Source of the DNA: an uncultured Asticcacaulis sp.
GTDB lineage: Bacteria; Pseudomonadota; Alphaproteobacteria; Caulobacterales; Caulobacteraceae
Reading direction: 5' to 3'
Assembly (NCBI GenBank): GCA_946482045.1
Contig: CAMLPZ010000040.1
Coordinates: 1 to 20,709 of the forward strand
Length of the DNA: 20,709 nucleotides
Shown: piece after piece, positions 7,592 to 13,868 of the stretch
How the letters are laid out: each line of letters begins with the position of its first letter
Numbering within the stretch: position 1 is the stretch's first letter
Made by a program: the position numbers and the translations under genes
Notes under the pieces: model-generated
The model's input: the letters and a program-made list of their open reading frames with translations, nothing else
Databases searched by the model: none
Told to the model about the DNA's origin: nothing

Positions 7592-8155
7592 TCAGTAAAC
7601 GTCCGCCTTCGAGCGGCGGCGCTTTGAGACCGGCTCGACATCGGGTGGCGGCGGCGTGGCGCCGCTGCGCTCTTCTTCCTTGCGGACTTTTTCTTCGCTC
7701 TTGCGGACGCGGCGGCGATCGAGTTCGTCGCCCAAAGCCACGACCAGTTCCGAGAACATCGAGAGGAACTGCGGGAAGCGCGACGCCAGGAAGCCGCCCA
7801 TAACGGCGACCAGGGCGGCTAGGAAGGGCGAGTGCGGCGCCATGGTTTCGATCATGCGCGACAGGCTGCCGACCGACGTGTTGGCGAATGCCTCATCGAA
7901 CATCCGTTCCTGCTTGCTGCGCTTGTCGTGCTTGGTGACGGCCTTGTAGATGCCATAGCCGGCCAGTGGCAGGAACAACAGGACGCCCAGAAGCGCCGGT
8001 CCGGCGATATCGCCCAGAGCCACCTTCAGATAGTTATAGAGCGCAACGCTCAGCCACACGATCCCCAATATGGCGCAAGCCACGACCAGGACGACGGCGA
8101 TGACCGTCGATTTTATGACTTCGATCTTGTGCGAAACATTGAACATATTGAACAT
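7592..8155 (-). CDS. Membrane protein of unknown function with charged C-terminal tail (holin-family-like)
   Basis: A 187-residue protein. Two clear hydrophobic helices occupy about residues 16-40 (STVIAVVLVVACAILGIVW) and 50-70 (GPALLGVLLFLPLAGYGIY), with a third, weaker one near 110-130 (FLAALVAVMGGFLASRF). The last 45 residues are highly charged (RRRVRKSEEKVRKEEER, then a proline run and KRRRSK) and probably cytosolic. The layout recalls the loosely defined phage-holin-like or DUF1469-type small membrane proteins, but no diagnostic motif is visible and no function is claimed. The minus-strand ATG at 8155 is preceded by GGACGGGG. The first 18 bases of the gene are an exact 9-bp tandem repeat that duplicates Met-Phe-Asn, giving a second possible start at 8146. 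Confidence 0.6.
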   Translation of the reverse strand: MFNMFNVSHKIEVIKSTVIAVVLVVACAILGIVWLSVALYNYLKVALGDIAGPALLGVLLFLPLAGYGIYKAVTKHDKRSKQERMFDEAFANTSVGSLSRMIETMAPHSPFLAALVAVMGGFLASRFPQFLSMFSELVVALGDELDRRRVRKSEEKVRKEEERSGATPPPPDVEPVSKRRRSKADVY

Positions 8156-8250
8156 ACCCCGTCCGGTGAGCGCGTTGTCATAGACCGCAATAACAAATAA
8201 AGGAACAATGTGATTGAGGTAATAGCGTTTTTCCCCGTGGAGATTGCGGC

Positions 8251-8526
8251 GTGATGTTTGTCGAAGGTCTGTGGCACGCGCTGAAGGTGGTGTCGGCGGG
8301 GCTATACTGGCTCCTGTTCATCTGCCTGATCTGGGCCGGGTTTGCTCTGATGGGCACGTCGCCGCAATGGGGCTGGGGCAATCTGGCCTTTGTGTTGGCG
8401 CTGTTTGCCGCAAGGGGATACGGCAAGCGTTGGCTGAACGGCGGCGCTTCGTATGTGGCCGGTTGCGGCGTTATCTTCGCCTATCTGGCTTTTGCGGCCA
8501 TCGCTACAGGCTGGCAGAACATTTAG
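8251..8526 (+). CDS. Small three-helix membrane protein, unknown function
   Basis: A 91-residue hydrophobic protein with segments VVSAGLYWLLFICLIWAGFA (about 14-33), WGNLAFVLALFAA (about 41-54) and YVAGCGVIFAYLAFAAIATGW (about 68-88), i.e. three predicted membrane helices. It is rich in Trp and Gly. It starts at GTG 8251 (eight bases after GGAG) or at the adjacent ATG 8254. It diverges from the minus-strand membrane-protein gene across a 95-bp gap, and its stop codon overlaps that of the convergent aminotransferase. The frame is kept open over a strongly hydrophobic sequence and a ribosome-binding site is present, so it is probably real; the function is unknown. Confidence 0.6.
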   Translation: MMFVEGLWHALKVVSAGLYWLLFICLIWAGFALMGTSPQWGWGNLAFVLALFAARGYGKRWLNGGASYVAGCGVIFAYLAFAAIATGWQNI

Positions 8527-9842
8527 GAGGTCTCGGACAAGGCTTCGCGAATCGTTTCGACGATCCGGTCGATCTGCGGCTTTTCGATAATCAGCGGCGG
8601 CGACAGGGCGATAATATCGCCGGTCACCCGAATCAGTACGCCCTTGTCGTAGCAGCGATCAAATACCTCCATGGCGCGCGCGGTCACCGCACCCGCGCGC
8701 GGCTCCAGTTCGATGCCTCCGATCAGACCCAGATTACGGATGTCGATGACGTATTTCGCGTCGCGCAAGCTGTGGACGGCGTCTTGCCAGTAGGGCGCAA
8801 GATCCGCCGCGCGCTGGAACAATCCGTCTTCTGCATAGGTGTCCAAGGTGGCGATGCCGGCGGCGCAGGCCAGCGGGTGGCCGCTATAGGTATAACCGTG
8901 GAACAGCTCGATCGGCGTATCCGAGGTCTGCAGGAAGGTATCGTAAATGCGCGTCGAGCAGGCGACGGCGCCCATGGGGACGGTGGCGTTGGTGATGCCC
9001 TTGGCCATGCAGATCATGTCCGGCCGGACACCGAAATAACCGGCGCCAAAGGCCGCGCCCAGCCGGCCGAAACCGGTGATGACCTCGTCGAAGATCAGCA
9101 GGATATCGTGCTTGTCGCAAAGGGCGCGCAGGCGTTGCAGATAGCCTTTGGGCGGAATGAGCACGCCGGTCGAACCTGCCACCGGCTCAACGATGACGGC
9201 GGCGATGGTCGATGCGTCGTGCAGTGCTACGATCCGTTCCAGGGCGTCGGCGAGATCGGCGCCATGCTCGGGCTCGCCTTTGGCGAACAGGTTGCCGGGG
9301 ACGCCGTGGGTATGGGGCAGGTGATCCACGCCCGTGAGCAGGCTGCCGAAGGTCATGCGATTGCGGACGATGCCGCCGACACTGATACCGCCAAAGCCGG
9401 TGCCATGATAGGCGCGTTCGCGGCCGATCAACCGCGTCTTGGTGCCCTGGCCACGCGCGCGTTGATAGGCCAGCGCAATTTTCAGTGCAGTATCGGCGGC
9501 TTCGGAACCCGAATTGGTGAAGAAGATGCGTTTCAGGTCATAGGGCATCAACTCGGATAGCTTATGCGCGAATTCGAACGCCAGCGGATGCGCCATGTTG
9601 AAGGTCGGCGCGAAGTCCATGACGGTGGCTTGGTGCCGGATCGCCTCGGTGATCTTTTCGCGGCCGTGGCCGGCATTGACGCACCACAGTCCGGCCGTGC
9701 CGTCCAGGATCTCACGCCTGTCGTGCGACGTGTAATACATGCCCTGCGCGCTCGCCAACAGTTTGGGTTTGGCTTTGAAGGCGCGATTGGGCGTGAACGG
9801 CATCCAGAAGCTGTCCAGCGCTTCTCCTGAAGGGGCATGCAT
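8523..9842 (-). CDS. Class III aminotransferase, SpuC-like putrescine/omega-amine:pyruvate transaminase
   Basis: A 439-residue fold-type I PLP enzyme. MPFTPNRAFKAKPKLL and GLWCVNAGHGREKI are characteristic of the omega-amino-acid:pyruvate and putrescine:pyruvate (SpuC) branch. FFTNSGSEAADTALKIA holds the phosphate-binding GS, RAYHGTGFGG follows, IFDEVITGFGR gives the PLP-contacting Asp, and MAKGITNATVPMG has Lys281 as Schiff base. It probably moves an amino group from putrescine or a related diamine to pyruvate, giving an aminoaldehyde for the neighbouring dehydrogenase. Start choice is uncertain: 9842 (MHAPSGEALDSFW) fits family length, while an in-frame ATG at 9893 would add 17 residues; a start at 9917 would overlap the GntR operator and is unlikely. 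It diverges from gntR and shares the palindrome between them. Confidence 0.87.
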   Translation of the reverse strand: MHAPSGEALDSFWMPFTPNRAFKAKPKLLASAQGMYYTSHDRREILDGTAGLWCVNAGHGREKITEAIRHQATVMDFAPTFNMAHPLAFEFAHKLSELMPYDLKRIFFTNSGSEAADTALKIALAYQRARGQGTKTRLIGRERAYHGTGFGGISVGGIVRNRMTFGSLLTGVDHLPHTHGVPGNLFAKGEPEHGADLADALERIVALHDASTIAAVIVEPVAGSTGVLIPPKGYLQRLRALCDKHDILLIFDEVITGFGRLGAAFGAGYFGVRPDMICMAKGITNATVPMGAVACSTRIYDTFLQTSDTPIELFHGYTYSGHPLACAAGIATLDTYAEDGLFQRAADLAPYWQDAVHSLRDAKYVIDIRNLGLIGGIELEPRAGAVTARAMEVFDRCYDKGVLIRVTGDIIALSPPLIIEKPQIDRIVETIREALSETS

Positions 9843-9877
9843 ATTTGGCTCTTTTTCAATGAAAGGCAGCGGAATTG

Positions 9878-9892
9878 TGGTAAGCTCTACCA
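9878..9892. promoter_or_regulatory. TGGTA-N5-TACCA inverted repeat in the aminotransferase leader
   Basis: Five-base arms TGGTA and TACCA flank AGCTC. It lies between the GntR palindrome and the aminotransferase start, overlapping the alternative start codon at 9893. TGGT-N-ACCA symmetry is seen in some GntR/FadR-family operators, but short arms make a chance occurrence quite possible. Confidence 0.25.
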
Positions 9893-9906
9893 TTGAACCT
9901 AGCGAT

Positions 9907-9920
9907 ATTGTGATCACAAT
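9907..9920. promoter_or_regulatory. Putative GntR operator, copy 1 (aminotransferase/gntR divergent region)
   Basis: The perfect 14-bp palindrome ATTGTGATCACAAT lies midway between the divergent aminotransferase and gntR genes. The identical 14 bases recur before the aldehyde dehydrogenase, and a partial copy before the second binding protein. Short perfect palindromes of this kind are the usual operators of GntR/FCD dimers, so the site probably gives autoregulation and control of the aminotransferase. Confidence 0.75.
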
Positions 9921-9957
9921 GCTGGGCGAACTTCAAGGGCAAGGCCAGTAACCGCGT

Positions 9958-10668
9958 ATGAAAGTCGTCACTCTCGAACCGTCGGTCGCCGACGCACGTA
10001 CTCACGCTCAAGTCTATGACGCCTTGAGCGAAGACCTGATCCAGGGGCAAATACCACCGCTGATGTCGGTATCGCTTCGCACACTGGCGCAACGGTACGG
10101 CGTGTCACCCATGCCGGTGCGCGAAGCCGTCCGTCGGCTCATCGCCGAGAAGGCGCTGGAGCTTCAGCCGGAGAACAAGCGCCTGCGCGTGCCGCACCTG
10201 ACTGAGCATCGGCTGCTGCAACTGATGAAGGCTCGGCAGTGGGTCGAATCGGAACTGGCCTTTCAGGCGACGCGGTTTGTCGATGCCGACCTGATTGCCC
10301 GTTTGAAGCGCGACGACGACACGCTGATGAAGGCGCTGGCGACCGGTGACGTGACGACCTACATGCAGGCCAATCACGACTTCCATTTCTGCATCTATGC
10401 CCGCGCAGATGCTGACCTGCTGTACGACATGGCGCGGACGCTTTGGCTTCAAGCCGGACCGTTCATGCGTGTGGTCTTCGCCCGCATGGGGACTGTGCAT
10501 CTGCCCAAGGATCACCACCAGGACATGATCGCGGCCTTCGAGCGCGGCGATGCCGAAGCTGTGCGAGCATCCATGGCGGCCGATGTCCACGAAGGCATGG
10601 AACTGATGCTTGACGCGCTTCGCAGCCAGGCCGAGCCGGAAAAGAAGCGGCGTAGGGTGGGGAAGTAG
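9958..10668 (+). CDS. GntR-family regulator, FadR/FCD subfamily; probable polyamine-catabolism regulator
   Basis: A 236-residue transcription factor. An N-terminal winged helix-turn-helix spans about residues 15-80, with SLRTLAQRYGVSPMPVREAV as the recognition motif. An all-helical FCD effector domain follows: NHDFHFCIYARA carries the conserved D-x-x-x-H, and HHQDMIAAFERGD and the VHEGM histidine complete the metal or acid-binding site typical of the subfamily. The tail is basic (KKRRRVGK). It sits between polyamine-type genes and next to an exact ATTGTGATCACAAT palindrome that recurs in front of the catabolic operon, so it is probably their repressor, released by a carboxylate or amino-acid intermediate; the ligand is unknown. 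The ribosome-binding site is weak (AAGG 13 bases upstream). This differs from the XRE-type PuuR that controls putrescine genes in E. coli. Confidence 0.88.
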   Translation: MKVVTLEPSVADARTHAQVYDALSEDLIQGQIPPLMSVSLRTLAQRYGVSPMPVREAVRRLIAEKALELQPENKRLRVPHLTEHRLLQLMKARQWVESELAFQATRFVDADLIARLKRDDDTLMKALATGDVTTYMQANHDFHFCIYARADADLLYDMARTLWLQAGPFMRVVFARMGTVHLPKDHHQDMIAAFERGDAEAVRASMAADVHEGMELMLDALRSQAEPEKKRRRVGK

Positions 10669-10690
10669 CATAAACTCCCTGTGAGCGTGC

Positions 10691-10720
10691 TTGACTTGGG
10701 CGATGGCGGCGGTGTCTAAT
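10691..10720 (+). promoter_or_regulatory. Sigma-70-type promoter of the aldehyde dehydrogenase operon
   Basis: TTGACT at 10691-10696 and TCTAAT at 10715-10720 each match five of six consensus bases, with an 18-bp spacer. Transcription would start near 10727, inside the palindrome that begins at 10719. The start codon follows at 10753. Confidence 0.6.
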
Positions 10721-10732
10721 TGTGATCACAAT
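10719..10732. promoter_or_regulatory. Putative GntR operator, copy 2 (aldehyde dehydrogenase operon)
   Basis: An exact second copy of ATTGTGATCACAAT. It overlaps the last two bases of the -10 box and covers the expected transcription start, the classic position for repression by steric block. It lies 20 bp before the aldehyde dehydrogenase ATG. Confidence 0.78.
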
Positions 10733-10752
10733 CCGCTAGCCAAGGTGTCAGC

Positions 10753-12273
10753 ATGTCCGTATCCGCGCCCCAAAGTCCCGCCGATACATTGGAGGGCGTG
10801 CTCAAAGCCATCAAGGGCCTAAGCCTGCCGTCCAAGGCCATTATCGATGGGCAAGAGGTCGCTGCGCGCTCGGGCCGGACCTTCGACAATATGTCGTCGC
10901 GCGACGGCACGAAGATCAATGCCATTGCAGCGCTCGACATGACCGATATCGACATCGCCGTGGCATCGGCAAGGGCAGCGTTCGAGGACGGCCGCTGGCG
11001 CAACCTGGCGCCCAAGGCCAAGAAGAAGATCCTACACAGGCTGGCCGACCTGATGAGCGCGCACGCCGAAAACCTGGCCCTGCTGGAGAGCCTCGACACC
11101 GGCAAGCCGATACGCGACGCGCGCAGTGTCGATATCCCGCTGGCCATCCAGTCGACCGGCTACTACGCCGAAGCGCTCGACAAGATCTATGGAGAGGTCG
11201 CGCCGACGCCGGAAGACCGTCTGTCCTACGTCCTGCATGAGCCCTTGGGCGTCATCGGCGCCATCGTGCCGTGGAACTTCCCCCTGCACATGGCGATGTG
11301 GAAGGTCGCGCCGGCGCTCGCCATGGGCAATTCGGTGGTGTTGAAACCCGCCGAAAACTCGAGCATGACCGCGCTCTATACGGCGCAGCTGGCGCTGGAG
11401 GCCGGCCTGCCGCCGGGCGTGTGGAACGTCGTCACCGGGCTCGGCACCGAGGCCGGTGACGCCCTGGCCCGCCACATGGACGTCGACATGATCGCCTTTA
11501 CCGGCTCGGGTCCGGTCGGGCGGATGCTGATGCGCGCTTCGGCCGATTCGAACCTCAAGCGCGTGTCGCTGGAACTGGGCGGAAAGAGCCCGCAGATCGT
11601 CTTTGCCGACAGCGACGACCTTGATGCCGCCGCCGCCAACGCCGCCTGGGGCGTCTTCTATAACCAGGGCCAGGTCTGCACCGCCGCGTCCCGTTTGCTG
11701 GTCGAAGAGCCGATCAAGGACGATTTCGTCAAACGCGTCGCCGCTGTCGCCAAGACGATCAAGGTCGGCGATCCGTTCGATCCCGCGACCCAGTTCGGCG
11801 CCATGATCTCGTCGCGCCAGATGCACACGGCCCTGGAATATATCGAGCGCGGCCAGGCCGAGGGCGGCCGGCTTGTCATGGGGGGCAAGCAGGTGCGCGC
11901 CGAGACCGGTGGTTTCTACGTCGAACCGTCTCTGCTCGACAATATCGACCCAGCAAACATCCTGGCCCAGGAAGAGGTCTTCGGGCCTGTCCTGTCGGTT
12001 ATGACCTTCAAGGACGAGGCGGAGGCCTACAGGATTGCCAACGACACCATCTACGGCCTGGCCTCGGGCATTTGGACGTCGAACATCAACAAGGCGATGC
12101 GCGCCACCAAGGCGTTGAAGGCCGGGCTGGTATGGGTCAATGGCTGGGATGCGTGCGACATCACTTCGCCGTTCGGCGGCGTGAAACAGTCGGGCTTCGG
12201 TCGCGACCGCTCGCTGCACGCCCTATATAAGTATGCCGACCTCAAGGCCGTTTCGATCAGCTTCAAGGCATAA
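10753..12273 (+). CDS. Aldehyde dehydrogenase, PuuC-like (aminoaldehyde oxidation)
   Basis: A 506-residue NAD(P)-dependent aldehyde dehydrogenase. VPWNFPLHMAMWKVAPALA is the N-terminal cofactor-binding stretch, FTGSGPVG the nucleotide turn, LELGGKSPQIVF gives general base Glu274, and NQGQVCTAASRL catalytic Cys309; PFGGVKQSGFGRD is the usual C-terminal motif. It most resembles the PuuC/gamma-glutamyl-gamma-aminobutyraldehyde and 4-aminobutyraldehyde dehydrogenases, and the neighbours support this: it would oxidise the aldehyde made by a diamine transaminase to GABA or its gamma-glutamyl form. AAGG lies seven bases before the ATG. It heads an operon with a 1-bp gap to the next dehydrogenase, under the promoter and GntR palindrome just upstream. 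Substrate is inferred. Confidence 0.88.
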   Translation: MSVSAPQSPADTLEGVLKAIKGLSLPSKAIIDGQEVAARSGRTFDNMSSRDGTKINAIAALDMTDIDIAVASARAAFEDGRWRNLAPKAKKKILHRLADLMSAHAENLALLESLDTGKPIRDARSVDIPLAIQSTGYYAEALDKIYGEVAPTPEDRLSYVLHEPLGVIGAIVPWNFPLHMAMWKVAPALAMGNSVVLKPAENSSMTALYTAQLALEAGLPPGVWNVVTGLGTEAGDALARHMDVDMIAFTGSGPVGRMLMRASADSNLKRVSLELGGKSPQIVFADSDDLDAAAANAAWGVFYNQGQVCTAASRLLVEEPIKDDFVKRVAAVAKTIKVGDPFDPATQFGAMISSRQMHTALEYIERGQAEGGRLVMGGKQVRAETGGFYVEPSLLDNIDPANILAQEEVFGPVLSVMTFKDEAEAYRIANDTIYGLASGIWTSNINKAMRATKALKAGLVWVNGWDACDITSPFGGVKQSGFGRDRSLHALYKYADLKAVSISFKA

Positions 12274-12274
12274 G

Positions 12275-13717
12275 ATGAAACTCACAACCACTCAGGTGTC
12301 GCTGCTGGGCGAGACCATTTCGCTCGAATCCAAACCTGGCTGGTTTGCTGTCACGAACCCAGCCGATGGCGGTGTCCTGGCCTATGTCAGGGATGGCTCG
12401 GCTGCTGACACCACGGCGGCTATCGTTGCCGCTGATCAGGCCTTTGCGGCGTGGTCGGGCATGACCGCCAAGGCGCGTTCGATAATTCTAAAAAAATGGA
12501 ATGATCTGGTTCTCGCCAATCTCGAAGACCTGGCGCTGTTGGTGACGCTTGAGCAGGGGCGGCCGATCAAGGAGACGCGCGGCGAAGTCGCCTATGGTGC
12601 ATCGTTCATCGAATGGTTCGCCGAAGAGGCCAAGCGCGCCTATGGCCGCACCATTCCGGCGACGGCGCCTGGCAAGCACCTGCAGACCATCAAGCAGGCG
12701 GTCGGCGTCTGCGCGGCGATTACGCCGTGGAACTTCCCGATCTCGATGATTACGCGCAAGGTATCGCCAGCCCTGGCGGCCGGTTGCACAGTCGTCATAA
12801 AGCCGTCGGAAGAGACGCCGCTGTCGGCCCTGGCGCTTTATGTGCTGGCGCGCAAGGCCGGCCTGCCGGACGGCGTCATCAACATCGTCAATTCGACGAC
12901 GGCCAAGGCGATCGGCGAGGTCATGACCTCGGACCCACGGGTCAAGAAGCTGAGCTTCACCGGCTCGACGCCGGTCGGCAAGCTACTCTACGCCCAGTGC
13001 GCCCCGACCATGAAGAAGATATCGATGGAACTGGGTGGCAATGCACCTTTCCTGGTGTTCGACGACGCCGACATTGAAGAAGCCGTCGAAGGCGCTTTGG
13101 CGTCGAAATACCGCAATACCGGCCAGACCTGCGTCTGCGCCAACCGGCTGCTGGTCCAGTCTGGCATCTATGACAGCTTCGCGGCCCGCCTGACCGAGCG
13201 TGTCAAGGCGATGAAGCTCGAGGCCGGCTGGAACGAGAGCGCGCAATTGGGACCACTGATCAACCAGAAGGCCGTCGATAAGGTCAAGGGCCTGGTCGAT
13301 GACGCGGTCAGCAAGGGTGCGCAGGTCGAGGTCGGCGGTCATGTTTCGGGCCTGTTTTATGAAGGAACGGTGCTGACCGGCGTGACCCACGACATGGAGA
13401 TTTTCGACACCGAAATCTTCGGACCGGTGGCGCCGCTCTTCCGTTTCGAGACGGAAGAGGAGGGGATTGCACTGGCTAACGATACGCCGTTTGGCCTGGC
13501 GGCCTATGCCTATACGCGCGATATCGGCCGCGCCATGCGGGTCGCGGCGAAGCTTGAGTACGGCATGGTCGGCATGAATGACGGCCTGATCTCGACTGAG
13601 GTGACGCCGTTCGGCGGCGTCAAGGAATCGGGCCTTGGCCGCGAAGGCGCTGCCGAAGGTCTGGATGAGTATCTGAATATCAAATACATTTCCTATGGTG
13701 GGCTGGGGGCGATTTGA
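12275..13717 (+). CDS. gabD: Succinate-semialdehyde dehydrogenase, GabD-like
   Basis: A 480-residue aldehyde dehydrogenase of GabD length. It would oxidise succinate semialdehyde to succinate, the last step of GABA catabolism before the TCA cycle. TPWNFPISMITRKVSPALAA and FTGSTPVGKLL are the GabD forms of the cofactor-binding motifs; MELGGNAPFLVFDDAD contains general base Glu252 and NTGQTCVCANRLLV the catalytic Cys286. The doublet C-V-C in the active-site loop is typical of GabD and separates it from the PuuC-like dehydrogenase upstream. The ATG at 12275 follows the previous stop codon by one base, so the two are translationally linked; an in-frame ATG at 12233 would overlap the upstream gene and has no family support. 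Confidence 0.9.
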   Translation: MKLTTTQVSLLGETISLESKPGWFAVTNPADGGVLAYVRDGSAADTTAAIVAADQAFAAWSGMTAKARSIILKKWNDLVLANLEDLALLVTLEQGRPIKETRGEVAYGASFIEWFAEEAKRAYGRTIPATAPGKHLQTIKQAVGVCAAITPWNFPISMITRKVSPALAAGCTVVIKPSEETPLSALALYVLARKAGLPDGVINIVNSTTAKAIGEVMTSDPRVKKLSFTGSTPVGKLLYAQCAPTMKKISMELGGNAPFLVFDDADIEEAVEGALASKYRNTGQTCVCANRLLVQSGIYDSFAARLTERVKAMKLEAGWNESAQLGPLINQKAVDKVKGLVDDAVSKGAQVEVGGHVSGLFYEGTVLTGVTHDMEIFDTEIFGPVAPLFRFETEEEGIALANDTPFGLAAYAYTRDIGRAMRVAAKLEYGMVGMNDGLISTEVTPFGGVKESGLGREGAAEGLDEYLNIKYISYGGLGAI

Positions 13718-13728
13718 TCATCGACAGC

Positions 13729-13866
13729 AAAGGCCCCCACCACCATTTGCTCCGCAAATGGTCCCCCTCCCCAGCAAGCTGGGGAGGTATAAGATGGACC
13801 TTTTCTATACCTCCCCAGCTTGCTGGGGAGGGGGACCGCGCCGAAGGCGAGATGGTGGGGGCCTTT
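13729..13866. repeat. 138-bp nested-palindrome (REP/MITE-like) element inside the catabolic operon
   Basis: Outer arms AAAGGCCCCCACCA (13729-13742) and TGGTGGGGGCCTTT (13853-13866) are exact inverted repeats. Inside, 13760-13791 and 13806-13837 are a second, perfect 32-bp inverted repeat, and each of these contains its own CTCCCCAGC..GCTGGGGAG hairpin. Two unrelated side hairpins sit at the junctions: CCATTTGC-TCC-GCAAATGG (13743-13761) and CGCC-GAA-GGCG (13839-13849). The whole is a two-unit REP-like structure that could form a cruciform or a long mRNA hairpin. No target-site duplication and no transposase are visible. Its right end lies two bases before the start codon of the next gene. Confidence 0.85.
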
Positions 13867-13868
13867 CT

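Noticed and set aside
8244..9560. 438-codon open frame on the plus strand opposite the SpuC-like aminotransferase
   Set aside because: It is antisense to a clearly conserved enzyme, has a low-complexity Gly/Arg/Asp/Val composition typical of GC-rich shadow frames, and shows no recognisable domain.
9893..9917. Start of the SpuC-like aminotransferase at 9917
   Set aside because: It would place the coding sequence over the GntR palindrome and add 25 residues with no ribosome-binding site and no family support.
11032..12219. 395-codon minus-strand open frame opposite the PuuC-like dehydrogenase
   Set aside because: A shadow frame: the opposite strand encodes intact catalytic Glu and Cys motifs, and the antisense product is rich in Arg, His, Gly and Asp without domain signals.
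12489..12496. Run of seven A in gabD as a programmed frameshift site
   Set aside because: The gene is intact in one frame for the full family length, with no alternative downstream frame of interest.
13729..13866. Palindromic element as a CRISPR fragment or insertion sequence
   Set aside because: There is no regular repeat-spacer pattern, no transposase reading frame and no target duplication; nested REP-like symmetry explains it better.
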